From: Xylanibacter rodentium
Lineage (GTDB): Bacteria; Bacteroidota; Bacteroidia; Bacteroidales; Bacteroidaceae
Direction: 5' to 3'
DNA: 64,000 nucleotides
Assembly (NCBI RefSeq): GCF_013166575.1
Contig: NZ_JABKKE010000005.1
Span: 1 to 64,000, forward strand
Below are positions 7,457 to 16,965 of the stretch, in pieces (the stretch's first letter is position 1; every line of letters begins with the position of its first letter). A model generated the notes under the pieces. That model worked only from the letters and a program-made list of their open reading frames with translations, was not told where the DNA came from and did no database searches. The position numbers and the translations under genes are program-made.

Positions 7457-8785
7457 TCACATATCCTCCAAAGTAAACAGACGTGGTTCAATCTTATACT
7501 TCGACAGGATGCTCGCCTTTACGCACTCTACCTTCTCCATAAATACTTTATGGTCGTAGTTGCGGCGCTGACGCTTCACTTCTGCAACCAGCGCTTTCTT
7601 ACCCTCGGCAGAAATCCCGATTATATCTATTTCGTTCGCTTCCTTACCTCTCTTGCGTTCCCACCATGAGCCGATGGCAGAATATTGGAAACTCTCCATC
7701 ATCTTCAAACGGAAATACTTTTCAAGCATCAAGCCGGAGAATGTGGTGTAATCATCCTCGATAATCTTGCGAAGAAACACAAAGTTTCTGATTTCCACTA
7801 TCGACTTGTTCTTGTCATAGTACCGGAACCAGAATTTCAGAAAATTATCGTCGATGTCATACCGTATGCTGTGCGTTCCCTCCTTCGACATAATAGGCCT
7901 ATGCCGGGTGATGAGCGAATAGTCTTCGATAAGTCTGCGCAATTGCCCGCCGGTGCTGATTCCTCCCAACGCCGCCTCTATCGCGGTCTGAGTGTTTATG
8001 CCGTATGCAATGCAACTGAGTATGGAAAAATATACTCCATAATCCTTTCCGAACTCCTCGATAAGTATATTCTTCCCCTCGTCAGTGAAAGGAGAATTGT
8101 CGCGCACCATATAGTCAAGCATCCCGCTGATGGACAAATCAGTATTCTCACACAGCAACTCGATATATTTGGGCACACCTCCGGTAAAGGAATAAAGCGC
8201 AAGCAACTCGTCGTTATCGTATCCGGGACGATAGTCGTGCATTATTTCTTTCAATGTCTCGGTGCCGAATCCCGTCAGACGGATTATGTTATCGGCACGG
8301 CCAAACAGCGGTTCCTTGTATCCCTCGAAAATCTTACGCATCATCGAGAACACCGAACCCATGAGAATCAGATTAAGATTGGTCTGCTTACGGTATTGGT
8401 CCCATAGGTTCTGCACGTCGCTATATACCGACGGATTGACGTATTCAAACTCCTGAAACTCATCAATTATAAGATTGAATCTTCGTGTTTTGGCCAGTTC
8501 CAACAGCATCACAAACAGCGAGCGGAAAGTCTTTATCTCTGATGGCACATAAGTACCAAGCACCGAAGATATAAGCTGAGAAAACTCTTCGCACAGCGCC
8601 GCCTCGTTCTTCCTGCTGACAAAAAGATATACCGACGTCTCCCCCTTGGTCGCCTCGACCGCAAGAGACGTCTTGCCGATACGCCGCCGGCCCGTGATGA
8701 CTGTCATTCGTGAATGACTGTCGAACGAGAGCTTCTGAATACGTTGCAGCTCCTTTATCTCGGATGTACGATTATAGAATTTCAT
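7457..8785 (-). CDS. AAA ATPase with C-terminal DUF234-type nuclease-like domain
   Basis: A 442-aa cytoplasmic protein of the archaeal-type ATPase_2 group widespread in Bacteroidales. The Walker A is GRRRIGKT (about residues 33-40), with Walker B NLIIDEFQEFE (about 105-115). After a winged-helix-like middle part the C-terminus holds an E-x-D...E-x-K pattern (ANEIDIIG then ALVAEVKRQ, about 385-405) as in PD-(D/E)XK folds. The molecular role of the family is unclear; defence or mobile-element roles have been suggested. I use the ATG at 8785; a TTG at 8794 is in frame. It is a single gene with a repeat copy behind it. Confidence 0.88.
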   Translation of the reverse strand: MKFYNRTSEIKELQRIQKLSFDSHSRMTVITGRRRIGKTSLAVEATKGETSVYLFVSRKNEAALCEEFSQLISSVLGTYVPSEIKTFRSLFVMLLELAKTRRFNLIIDEFQEFEYVNPSVYSDVQNLWDQYRKQTNLNLILMGSVFSMMRKIFEGYKEPLFGRADNIIRLTGFGTETLKEIMHDYRPGYDNDELLALYSFTGGVPKYIELLCENTDLSISGMLDYMVRDNSPFTDEGKNILIEEFGKDYGVYFSILSCIAYGINTQTAIEAALGGISTGGQLRRLIEDYSLITRHRPIMSKEGTHSIRYDIDDNFLKFWFRYYDKNKSIVEIRNFVFLRKIIEDDYTTFSGLMLEKYFRLKMMESFQYSAIGSWWERKRGKEANEIDIIGISAEGKKALVAEVKRQRRNYDHKVFMEKVECVKASILSKYKIEPRLFTLEDM

Positions 8786-8962
8786 AAGATTCAATTTAGT
8801 TACCGTCGTAACTGTTACGGCGGTTACAAAAATAATAAATTCCGTTGGATTGACAAAACAAAAGCCTGTTTTTATCCATAAAGTATCACATTTTCAGCTC
8901 TTTTGCCCCATCCCAAACGCGCTTTATACGTCCGGCGATGCGGTAATCTCAAGAATTTCATG

Positions 8963-8970
8963 TAACTTTG
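8963..8970 (+). promoter_or_regulatory. -7 promoter element upstream of the glycosidase pair
   Basis: TAACTTTG lies 45 bp before the start of the truncated glycosidase. With that gene broken, the promoter would mainly serve the fucosidase 31 bp further on. No matching TTG is present at -33. Confidence 0.55.
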
Positions 8971-9014
8971 CATGTAATAAAAACAATCTGTAATCTACTA
9001 AAAAATCATCAATT

Positions 9015-9224
9015 ATGCGCAACATCACACAACGCATCGCCTTGACCGCCGCACTCACTTTAGGCCTCGGCATGCAGGCCGGAGCGCAATCATCTTACCG
9101 TGAGGACTTTCTCAACCCGAAAGACGAGCACCGCTCGCTGATAATATGGCAATGGATGTTCACCGCCGAATCACCCCTGCTCCCATCGGGAATGATGGGG
9201 CCGGTGACGCTGGCACTGGAATGA
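9015..9224 (+). pseudogene. Truncated secreted glycosidase (N-terminal remnant)
   Basis: A 69-aa frame with a good signal peptide (to about residue 24, GAQ) followed by YREDFLNPKDEHRSLIIWQW. That phrase resembles the start of large GH106-type or related TIM-barrel glycosidases, which normally run to 900 residues or more. The similarity stops at about residue 48 and a stop follows after a short unrelated tail. In another frame the last 60 bases encode a tail-like stretch ending in TNLFKQS, which could be the original C-terminus joined by a large internal deletion. I infer a decayed gene whose promoter and position are kept before the fucosidase. Confidence 0.6.
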
Positions 9225-9255
9225 CAAACCTATTTAAACAATCATAACCATAACA

Positions 9256-10929
9256 ATGATGAACAAGACAATGTATTCTGTAATCACCTGCGCATTGTTG
9301 CTTACGGCCAACACGGCACAGGCACAGGACTATCAGTTGAAAGTGAGCGAGGCACAGCAGCCGATGGACAAGGGAAAATATGAACCCACGTGGGAATCGC
9401 TGCGACAGTATGAGACGCCCGAATGGTTCCGCAATGCCAAATTCGGCATCTGGGCACACTGGGGCCCGCAGTGCGTGGAGGGCTCGGGCGACTGGATGGC
9501 CCGCGAAATGTATATGGAAGGTACGGCCAAGTACAATCACCACCGCAAGCATTACGGCCACCAGTCGGAATTCGGATTCAAGGATGTGCTGCCGCTGTTC
9601 AAGGCCGAGAACTGGAATCCGGAGAAGCTCGTACGGTTCTACAAGGATATAGGCGCCGAGTACTTCTTTGCATTGGGAAACCACCACGACAACTTCGACT
9701 TGTGGGACAGCCAATATCAGGAGTGGAACTCGATGAACATCGGTCCCAAACGCGACATCCTCGGCGAATGGGCGGCAGCAGCACAAAAGGCGGGCCTGCC
9801 TTTCGGCATATCATTCCATGCCGACCATGCGTGGATGTGGTATGAACCGTCGCGACGCTTCGACCTGAAAGGCGATATGCGCGGTGTGAAATACGACGGA
9901 TGGCTGACCAAAGAGGACGGATACAAGCCCAATGCCGACGGTACGGAAAAGTGGTGGAAGGGCCTCGACCCTCAGAATCTGTATGCCCAGAACCACGACA
10001 TGAGCAGCAAGATGTGGGATAACGGAGGCATACACAGCCAGTGGGGATGGGCCGGCGGCGCCATAATGCCCACCGAGGAGTATGTAACCAACTTCTACAA
10101 CCGCACGCTCGACGCCATCAACCGCTATTCGCCCGACCTTATCTACTTCGATGTGACGGTGCTGCCGTTCTATCCAATAAGCGATGCGGGAATGAAAATC
10201 ACAGCCCACATGTACAACCACCATCTCAAGACCAGAACCGCTACAAGGATTAAAAACGGAAACAATCCCGACCCGGGAGTGGTATTCGGCAAGATTCTCA
10301 GCGATAATCAGAAAGAGGCACTTGTGTGGGATGTGGAACGCGGAGCGCCAAACAAGATTATGGAGCGCCCGTGGCAATGCTGCAACTGTCTGGGCGACTG
10401 GCACTACAACACCTCTACATACGAACACGGAAGGTATAAATCGGCCGCCACAGTGGTGAAACTGCTTGTAGATATCGTCAGCAAGAACGGAAATATGCTG
10501 CTCAGCGTGCCGCTAAGAGCCGACGGAACGTTCGACGAAAAGGAAGAAGCCATACTGAAGGAGTTCGGCGCATGGATGAAAGTCAACAAGGAAAGCATAG
10601 TAGGCACGCGGCCGTGGCGCACCTTCGGCGAAGGTCCCATCGCCGACAGCGACATCGCCATCAATGCACAGGGCTTCAACGACGGGCAGTACACCAAAGC
10701 CGGTGCCGACGAGATACGGTTTACGAGCAAAGGAAACGTCATATATGCTACGGCTTTGGCTTGGCCGGACAACATGACAGTAAACATCCGTAGTCTCGCA
10801 ACCGAGAAAATAAAGTCAATAGAACTGCTCGGCTACGGTAAGGTGAAATTCACCCAGACAAACGACAAACTTACCGTTCCTCTGCCGAAGAAGGTCAACA
10901 CTATTGCACCGGTACTGAAGATAAGATAA
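9256..10929 (+). CDS. Secreted GH29 alpha-L-fucosidase
   Basis: This 557-aa enzyme removes alpha-linked fucose from glycans such as mucin or plant sugars. A signal peptide (about 1-23, AQAQ) is followed by a catalytic barrel with AKFGIWAHWGPQC (61-73), GNHHDNFDLWDS (141-152) and the nucleophile Asp299 in PDLIYFDVTVLP. A beta-sandwich C-terminal domain follows (about 440-557). It should act in the periplasm or at the surface. It is preceded by a broken glycosidase and followed by a strong terminator; no SusC/SusD pair is present here, so it is not in a full polysaccharide-utilisation locus within this window. Confidence 0.93.
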   Translation: MMNKTMYSVITCALLLTANTAQAQDYQLKVSEAQQPMDKGKYEPTWESLRQYETPEWFRNAKFGIWAHWGPQCVEGSGDWMAREMYMEGTAKYNHHRKHYGHQSEFGFKDVLPLFKAENWNPEKLVRFYKDIGAEYFFALGNHHDNFDLWDSQYQEWNSMNIGPKRDILGEWAAAAQKAGLPFGISFHADHAWMWYEPSRRFDLKGDMRGVKYDGWLTKEDGYKPNADGTEKWWKGLDPQNLYAQNHDMSSKMWDNGGIHSQWGWAGGAIMPTEEYVTNFYNRTLDAINRYSPDLIYFDVTVLPFYPISDAGMKITAHMYNHHLKTRTATRIKNGNNPDPGVVFGKILSDNQKEALVWDVERGAPNKIMERPWQCCNCLGDWHYNTSTYEHGRYKSAATVVKLLVDIVSKNGNMLLSVPLRADGTFDEKEEAILKEFGAWMKVNKESIVGTRPWRTFGEGPIADSDIAINAQGFNDGQYTKAGADEIRFTSKGNVIYATALAWPDNMTVNIRSLATEKIKSIELLGYGKVKFTQTNDKLTVPLPKKVNTIAPVLKIR

Positions 10930-10933
10930 CAGA

Positions 10934-10993
10934 AAAGGCAAAATGTATGGTTGCGACGATATGCCATAGCCCGCAACGATACATTTTGCCTTT
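10934..10993. terminator. Bidirectional terminator between the fucosidase and menE
   Basis: AAAGGCAAAATGTAT (from 10934) pairs with ATACATTTTGCCTTT (to 10993), extended by GGTTGCG/CGCAAC, around a loop of about 16 nt. It ends the plus-strand fucosidase. The final A-run and T-run let it also end the minus-strand men operon, whose stop is 5 bp away. Confidence 0.85.
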
Positions 10994-10997
10994 CATC

Positions 10998-11990
10998 TTA
11001 TCTTTCACTTTGCATTTCCACCGCCATCTCTTCCGCTCTCTTCCTCGCAGGCTTGCCTGTCTCCGTCATCGGAACGGCGGCAACAGTGATGTAGTGCTTT
11101 GGCTGCCAATAGCACGGCAGTACACGACAGCATATATCGCGCGCCATATCAACATCGTCCGACTGCATGAGCAGCACTATAACCTCGCCGAATTTTGAGT
11201 CGCGGCGACGTGTTATCATATACGGAAACGGCATATGCGGCTTCAACGCACGCTCAACTTCCTCTATCTGTATCTTAACTCCACCGCTGCAAATCACGTT
11301 ATCGCGCCGGCCGATGATGCGGAAACGGCGACCGTCGGCATGAATCTCAGCCCGGTCGTTGGTCTCCAAAACTGTAGAACAAACCTCGGGAGCGTCTATC
11401 ACCAGACATCCGTCAGCGTTCAGACTGACACTGACCGTGTCAAACGGCGTATACCATTCACCGGCTTCCGAACCGCTTAGCCGGCGCAATGCTATGTGCG
11501 ACAGGGTCTCGGTCATGCCGTATGTGCTCCACACGGCATTGGGAAACGCACGGAGTTCTGCCGCCATGGCTTCGTCAATGGCTCCACCACCAATTATCAG
11601 ATTGCGCACACGCATGAGCCGCTCACGTTCCTCCGGCACTCGCAGGGTATTGTAGACCTGCATCGGAACCATGGCAGCAAAATCCAAGTACATGTCCGGT
11701 TCAGGTAAAGCTGAAAGCGGATGTCCCGTCGGTTTCACTTCTACAAGCCGCAAACCGCATGTCAGCGCCCGCACCACCATCATTTTGCCTGCAATATAGT
11801 CGAGCGGCATACAAAGCAGGGCCGTGTCGCCCGGTTTAAGATCAAGAAACGAGCACGTAATGCGCGCCGAAGCCTCCATGCGTCGTTTGTCCACCCACAG
11901 CGGTTTCGGTGAGCCTGTCGATCCGCTCGTGTGAACGAGCACACAATCAGAACCTTTATTCCATTCAATCAAAAAATCCTCAAGCCGCAT
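10998..11990 (-). CDS. menE: o-Succinylbenzoate-CoA ligase
   Basis: MenE activates o-succinylbenzoate with ATP and CoA in menaquinone synthesis. This is an AMP-forming acyl ligase with the P-loop TSGSTGSPKP at 21-30, the A5-like STYGMTETLSH near 165, GRRDNVICSGGVKI near 240, and a C-terminal Lys in TGKPARKRAEE. At 330 aa it is a short form: it starts almost at the P-loop, so the usual N-terminal subdomain is reduced, as in other Bacteroidales MenE proteins. It is the last gene of the men operon, 55 bp after menC. Confidence 0.93.
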   Translation of the reverse strand: MRLEDFLIEWNKGSDCVLVHTSGSTGSPKPLWVDKRRMEASARITCSFLDLKPGDTALLCMPLDYIAGKMMVVRALTCGLRLVEVKPTGHPLSALPEPDMYLDFAAMVPMQVYNTLRVPEERERLMRVRNLIIGGGAIDEAMAAELRAFPNAVWSTYGMTETLSHIALRRLSGSEAGEWYTPFDTVSVSLNADGCLVIDAPEVCSTVLETNDRAEIHADGRRFRIIGRRDNVICSGGVKIQIEEVERALKPHMPFPYMITRRRDSKFGEVIVLLMQSDDVDMARDICCRVLPCYWQPKHYITVAAVPMTETGKPARKRAEEMAVEMQSER

Positions 11991-12045
11991 AATTACTGAT
12001 GTATGTTGAAGAGATACGGATGGTGAATATATCGGACCATTTGTA

Positions 12046-13077
12046 TCATTTCACACACCACAATCTTTCACCTCTCACTTCGAGCGGCATCGGGATGTTG
12101 TCTGTGAAAAGCTGTCCCGTGCCCAATCCCTGCGGCATTCGGATATCACGGCCATAGACATGTGCGGTCAGCTGAGCTATGGCGTTGAGACCCACATTGC
12201 TTTCGAGCGCGCTCGTTATCCATGTGCCTATATCCTTGGACCGTGCGGCGGCAATCCACTCCTCCGTACCGCGCATTCCGCCGTGCAGCGACGGTTTAAG
12301 AACGATGTAGGCCGGCTTTATCACATTGAGGATATGTGCTTTCATGTCAGGCTGATTCACACCTATAAGTTCCTCGTCGAGAGCTATAGGCAACGGAGAC
12401 TCACGGCACAACTCGGCCATATTGCCCCATTGACGCGGCGCGATGGGCTGCTCGACGGAATGTACGGCATATTGCGACAGCAGTTCCAGCTTGTAAAGAG
12501 CCTCGTCAAACTTGAATGCACCGTTGGCATCAAGCCGTATCGTCATCTCACGGTGGGAGAAACGCCCACGTATGCGGCGCAGCAAATCCAGTTCGCTTTC
12601 AAAGTCTATCGCTCCTATCTTGAGTTTGATGCAGCGGAATCCCTGTTCTATCTTGGCTTCCATACGGCGCAACATCTCATCATGACTGCCCATCCATACA
12701 AGGCCGTTGATAGGTATGCCCGCCTCGCCACGGGCGAACGGAGTGTCAAAGAGCGCCGTGCTGCCGCTCTCGAAGTGGCACAAGGCCGTCTCCAGTCCGA
12801 AGAGCATCGAGGGGTAAGGGCGCATCAGAGCATAATCTATCCCGCCACGCTGCTCGAACATGTCGCACAGCGCGCGCAGCGTCTTGCCGTATTCCGGAAT
12901 GTCGTCGCAACTCAATGCCGGCAACGGCGCACACTCGCCCACTCCGCGACGGCCCGGCTCATCGGGCGATGTGAGCTCGACAAACCACGACTTGCGTGTG
13001 GTGTATACCCCGCGCGACGTGCCGGCAGGCTGCTTGAAACGGAACACACGCTCTGTAATGTCTATCTTGTATTTCAT
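12046..13077 (-). CDS. menC: o-Succinylbenzoate synthase
   Basis: This enolase-superfamily enzyme dehydrates SHCHC to o-succinylbenzoate. The key residues are all present: the catalytic KxK pair K151/K153 in CIKLKIG, metal ligands D183 (RLDANGAF), E209 (SVEQP) and D234 (ALDEEL), and the second base K261 (VLKPS). At 343 aa it has normal length. The start lies 21 bp after menB, so the two are translated from one message. No menH is present in the window; its product (SHCHC) must come from a gene elsewhere or by spontaneous reaction. Confidence 0.95.
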   Translation of the reverse strand: MKYKIDITERVFRFKQPAGTSRGVYTTRKSWFVELTSPDEPGRRGVGECAPLPALSCDDIPEYGKTLRALCDMFEQRGGIDYALMRPYPSMLFGLETALCHFESGSTALFDTPFARGEAGIPINGLVWMGSHDEMLRRMEAKIEQGFRCIKLKIGAIDFESELDLLRRIRGRFSHREMTIRLDANGAFKFDEALYKLELLSQYAVHSVEQPIAPRQWGNMAELCRESPLPIALDEELIGVNQPDMKAHILNVIKPAYIVLKPSLHGGMRGTEEWIAAARSKDIGTWITSALESNVGLNAIAQLTAHVYGRDIRMPQGLGTGQLFTDNIPMPLEVRGERLWCVK

Positions 13078-13098
13078 ATCTTTCTTTTATGCGGCGGT

Positions 13099-13917
13099 TT
13101 ACGGCATCTTGGGATATTTCTTGAAGTCGGGCTTGCGTTTCTCAAGAAAGGCACGGCCGCCCTCTTGAGCCTCGTCAAGGAAGTAATAAAGCATCGTCGC
13201 GTCACCGGCCAGCTCCTGTATGCCCGCCTGACCGTCAAGCTCGGCATTGAGTCCGGCCTTTATCATACGCAATGCCAACGGGCTTCGCTCCATCATAGTC
13301 TCGGCCCACTCTACACATTCGTCTTCAAGACGGTCAAACGGCACGACCTTGTTCACCATGCCCATGCGCTCGGCCTCCTCTGCTGTATATTGACGACAGA
13401 GGAACCATATCTCGCGGGCCTTCTTCTGACCTACTATGCGTGCGAGATATGAAGCGCCGAAACCGGCATCAAACGAACCTACCTTCGGGCCGGTCTGTCC
13501 GAAGACGGCATTGTCGCTGGCAATGGTAAGGTCGCACACCAGATGCAACACATGGCCGCCACCGATGGCATAGCCGTTGACCATGGCTATGACAGGCTTC
13601 GGCAGGCGACGTATCTGCATCTGCACGTCGAGCACGCTAAGGCGGGGCACACCGTCACCGTCGATATATCCGCCGCGCCCCTTAACGTTCATGTCGCCGC
13701 CCGAGCAGAAAGCTTTGTCGCCGGTGCCTGTAAGAAGCACCACGCTGATGTGCTGCATCTCGCGGCAGAGCGAGAACGCCTGCGACAGTTCCCATGTTGT
13801 CTTCGGGGTGAAGGCGTTGCAATAGCGCGGACGGTTGATGGTTATCTTTGCTATTCCGTTGTATTCTTCAAACAGGATTTCCTCGAAATCACTGATTTTC
13901 TTCCATTCTCTGTTCAT
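13099..13917 (-). CDS. menB: 1,4-Dihydroxy-2-naphthoyl-CoA synthase
   Basis: MenB closes the second ring of the naphthoquinone from OSB-CoA. A 272-aa crotonase fold is seen with [12 protein letters not shown] (oxyanion region), [20 protein letters not shown], and [16 protein letters not shown] carrying the family loop. The C-terminal [16 protein letters not shown] is typical of MenB. A TACTTTTG box at 13957-13950 could be an internal promoter, and a long hairpin separates it from menD by 123 bp, so menB-menC-menE may be partly uncoupled from the upstream genes. Confidence 0.96.
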   Translation of the reverse strand: MNREWKKISDFEEILFEEYNGIAKITINRPRYCNAFTPKTTWELSQAFSLCREMQHISVVLLTGTGDKAFCSGGDMNVKGRGGYIDGDGVPRLSVLDVQMQIRRLPKPVIAMVNGYAIGGGHVLHLVCDLTIASDNAVFGQTGPKVGSFDAGFGASYLARIVGQKKAREIWFLCRQYTAEEAERMGMVNKVVPFDRLEDECVEWAETMMERSPLALRMIKAGLNAELDGQAGIQELAGDATMLYYFLDEAQEGGRAFLEKRKPDFKKYPKMP

Positions 13918-14000
13918 CTCAAGACTAAATTAAGTATACTATTATGATGCAAAAGTAATATTTTCGATTGACAATAAAGACATGAATACATGTTTTTCTT

Positions 14001-14049
14001 TTGGCATAGGGACATGTGTTTGTATAGAAAAAACATGTCTCTATGTCAA
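14001..14049 (-). other. Stem-loop spanning the menD stop codon
   Basis: TTGGCATAGGGACATGTGTTT (split here: TTGGCATAGGGAC at 14001-14013 and ATGTGTTT after it) pairs with AAACATGTCTCTATGTCAA (14031-14049), with G-U pairs and one bulge, around a 9-nt loop. The menD stop is at 14041-14043, inside the stem. There is no clear U-run after it on the minus strand, so it is more likely a processing, stabilising or attenuating hairpin than a simple terminator. Confidence 0.6.
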
Positions 14050-15780
14050 ACACAGCTTGAAAAGGGAATAATACTCACGCATCACCGCCGCGTCCTCCTC
14101 TGCATCGGTGAAGACCTCGAACAGAAGCGGACGGTTGGTACCGCTGTACAGGAATGTCTCCATGTGACGTGAAAGCTCGCCGGCATTGCGTGCCGAAAGA
14201 TAACCGATATCGTGAGAGTCGCAAATGCCATGGGCACTGGCATTATGACCGGCTGCGATGAAACTGTCACGCACGGGCGAAGTGTCAAGTCCCGGCAGCT
14301 GGTGAAAGATGCCCCCGCCACAGTTGTTGAGCAGAAGAACGCGCAAATTGCCGCGCAGACACCGGTTCCAAAGAGCGTTGCTGTCGTAAAAGAAGCTCAA
14401 ATCGCCTATGACACAAAACGTCATACCGGCATTTGCCACAGAGAAACCTGCCGCTGTCGACAAAGAGCCCTCGATGCCGTTGACACCCCGGTTCACATAT
14501 ATATAATGGTCGGCATAGATGTTTCCAAGACGCACTGCCGAACTGTTGGCATAATGCACATGGCAATCATAATCAACATCACCGAGCATTGACTCAAACA
14601 GCCGTACGGCCATCATCTGCGAGTAGCGCGGCTCAAACGTCGCGGCATGGCCGGCAGCGGCAGAAAGCGCAGTCCGCCAACGGTCAATAAACATCCCCCG
14701 GCGCTTTGAGACACCGGCACCTTCGGTCTCCTCACAGAGAATACGGGCATCCTTGGCACCAGCAATATAAGAAGCCACAGCACCAAATACGACCTCCGCC
14801 GGCAAAGCCATTACAACAGTCTGGTTCATGAACGTGTCGTGAATCTTGCCGTCAGCGCTCACCGCCCATGTCTCCGCTCCCGACGCACTGCGCAGGAATC
14901 TTTTCAGACGTTTGCTGACAATGGTGTCTCCGGCATATAAAATGAAGTCGGGCATATAGTCGGGATTCGTCCCCACAGCATGCAGAACTTCGTCAAAATG
15001 CACCACCCCGTCACCCGGACAGAGCGGCTCGCGCAACACAACGGCATGGCGGCCCAACACTCTCAGCGCATCAGCCAGACCGCCACAGCAGGCATGACGG
15101 CCGACAATAACCATCGGACGCGCAGCTTCAAGAAGCCTTCCGGCCACCATGCTCACCTGTCCGTCAGACATGCCGCAAGGCTCCAGAAGCCTGACGGCAT
15201 GCACATCGGGCAATTCGCTGACAGAAAATTCAAACAGCGGTTCGCTTACCGGAACGTTGATATGGACAGGACATCCGACAGCACGCCCCGCAGCCATCAT
15301 GGCTTCGTTGACCAAACGTCCGCAATACCAACAGCCGGCTTCGTCACGATGCGGTTCCGGTCCGCCCGACAGAGGCTCGGGCAGAGTAACACTACAGCCG
15401 ACGAAACATCCCAAGGCGCCTGCCTGCGGCAATGTCTGCCCGTCGAGCTGGCCTATCCACGCCTGCGGGCGGTCGGCCGATACGACAACGAGCGGAACAT
15501 GCAAATGGAAAGCCTCGGCCACGGCGGGCATCAGATTGAGCAACGCCGTGCCCGACGTGACACATACAGCCACCGGACATCCCGTAGCCAGAGCCATGCC
15601 GAGAGCATAGAATCCGGCCGAACGCTCGTCGGTGACGGGAAAGCATTGCATGTCGGGACATTCGCTGAAATTGTGCACAATAGGCGCGTTGCGCGAGCCC
15701 GGGCACACCACTGCCCTGACCACACCATGCCTGACGAGCAGCGATGTAAGTATGTTTATGTTATCCTTGTTGCTGTACAC
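14041..15780 (-). CDS. menD: SEPHCHC synthase (ThDP-dependent)
   Basis: MenD adds succinate semialdehyde from 2-oxoglutarate to isochorismate, the committed step of menaquinone synthesis. This 579-aa ThDP enzyme shows the N-terminal VVCPGSRNAPI and TDERSAGFYALGMA with the conserved Glu near residue 31-55, AVCVTSGTALLNLMP, and in the C-terminal domain FCVIGDLSFFYDSNALWN and LLNNCGGGIFHQLPG, the diphosphate and cofactor-binding parts. The length is usual. It starts 64 bp after menF. Confidence 0.96.
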   Translation of the reverse strand: MYSNKDNINILTSLLVRHGVVRAVVCPGSRNAPIVHNFSECPDMQCFPVTDERSAGFYALGMALATGCPVAVCVTSGTALLNLMPAVAEAFHLHVPLVVVSADRPQAWIGQLDGQTLPQAGALGCFVGCSVTLPEPLSGGPEPHRDEAGCWYCGRLVNEAMMAAGRAVGCPVHINVPVSEPLFEFSVSELPDVHAVRLLEPCGMSDGQVSMVAGRLLEAARPMVIVGRHACCGGLADALRVLGRHAVVLREPLCPGDGVVHFDEVLHAVGTNPDYMPDFILYAGDTIVSKRLKRFLRSASGAETWAVSADGKIHDTFMNQTVVMALPAEVVFGAVASYIAGAKDARILCEETEGAGVSKRRGMFIDRWRTALSAAAGHAATFEPRYSQMMAVRLFESMLGDVDYDCHVHYANSSAVRLGNIYADHYIYVNRGVNGIEGSLSTAAGFSVANAGMTFCVIGDLSFFYDSNALWNRCLRGNLRVLLLNNCGGGIFHQLPGLDTSPVRDSFIAAGHNASAHGICDSHDIGYLSARNAGELSRHMETFLYSGTNRPLLFEVFTDAEEDAAVMREYYSLFKLCLT

Positions 15781-15844
15781 TGTTGAAAAGATATGTGGTA
15801 AGAATTAAAACTATATGATAATGTCAAGACAGAACGGTGCAGAA

Positions 15845-16963
15845 CTACAGACAAGAACCGTCGAACAACCTCAACATCGTTTCCATCTTGGCCTCCGTCT
15901 CACACCATTCCTGCTCCTCTACGCTGTCTTTCAGCAGTCCGCCACCGGCATACAGGCGATAGTGGCGGCCGTCAACTATCTGCATGCAGCGCAGAGAGAC
16001 GTACAGATGAGTGGCCCCGTCGTGGCACAACGGTCCCATGAAACCGCTGTAATAACGGCGGTCGGTATGCTCATGGTCCACGATATGACGATACGTCTCA
16101 GTCTTTGGCAGTCCGCAGACGGCCGGAGTAGGATGCAGAATATCCAGGAGACTGCCGATGCGCGAGGTGTCGGCAAGCTCAAAAGTGAAGTCACTGCGCA
16201 GATGCACAATGTTGCCCGCCCGCACTGTCCGCGGACCTTCCTCACGGCAGGCACCGGCAAAACGCTTCAGGACATCGGATATATACGTGGCCACATAGCG
16301 CTGTTCCTTTATGTTCTTGGTGCTCCAGAATATTCCAGACGCAGCATCGTCAACCGATGCCGACGGAGGATTGTCGAACCCGAGCTGACTTTCATCCAGT
16401 TTCATCGTGCCGGCAAGAGCCACCGTGCGCCCCGTGCCGCAACTGCTTTCAAGCAGAATCTCGGGTGTGGCAGCAAGCCACATGCCACTTTGCGGCGTGG
16501 ACACAAGCACGACAAACATGCGGGGATACATGCGGCAGGCACGCAGAAAGAGCCCTTCTGCATCCATTTCGTCAACAGTCTCCACACCGGCACTGCGGGC
16601 AAGCACTATCTTACTGAACTCACCCGAAACCAACATTGAACGGCACGATTCAAAATCCTTGGAATAAACCGCCTTGTCGCTGTCCATCCCCGACACACCG
16701 GATGCCGATCCGCCCGCCTGCCGTGATGCCGTACAATGACCCGTGCGGATGTGCTCCTCCTCAGGCACGGCCCTCTCCTCCACCCTGTCGGGATGAATGA
16801 GCAGCACCGGACAGCCGGACGATACGCTGAAAGGAGCCAGCACAAAACCGTTGCGTCCGTTGAGCCCGGTACAGGAAGCCAGCCGTTCGGGCTCACCTTC
16901 GGTCTGTACCATGACGGTATAGCGGTCGGCATATGGCAGTCTGTAATATGCAAAAGATGCCAT
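15845..16963 (-). CDS. menF: Isochorismate synthase
   Basis: MenF turns chorismate into isochorismate. The 372-aa protein has the chorismate-binding fold with FSKIVLARS, AATPEILLE, VALAGTMKLDE, and the C-terminal HPTPAVCGLPKTE and AGGGLLKDSVEEQEWCETEAK segments that hold the metal and substrate. I use the ATG at 16963; a GTG at 16969 overlaps the stop of the preceding thioesterase gene (GTGA), and either start means tight translational coupling. A stretch rich in Gly and Ser (about residues 80-95) is a likely linker. Confidence 0.94.
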   Translation of the reverse strand: MASFAYYRLPYADRYTVMVQTEGEPERLASCTGLNGRNGFVLAPFSVSSGCPVLLIHPDRVEERAVPEEEHIRTGHCTASRQAGGSASGVSGMDSDKAVYSKDFESCRSMLVSGEFSKIVLARSAGVETVDEMDAEGLFLRACRMYPRMFVVLVSTPQSGMWLAATPEILLESSCGTGRTVALAGTMKLDESQLGFDNPPSASVDDAASGIFWSTKNIKEQRYVATYISDVLKRFAGACREEGPRTVRAGNIVHLRSDFTFELADTSRIGSLLDILHPTPAVCGLPKTETYRHIVDHEHTDRRYYSGFMGPLCHDGATHLYVSLRCMQIVDGRHYRLYAGGGLLKDSVEEQEWCETEAKMETMLRLFDGSCL

Positions 16964-16965
16964 GC

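Noticed and set aside
9256-10929. Polysaccharide-utilisation locus around the fucosidase
   Set aside because: No SusC/SusD pair, no sensor and no further intact glycosidase lie next to it in the window.
12160-13452. 430-aa open frame opposite menC and menB
   Set aside because: It is the complement of two well-supported enzymes, has no recognisable domain, and reflects codon bias of the real genes.
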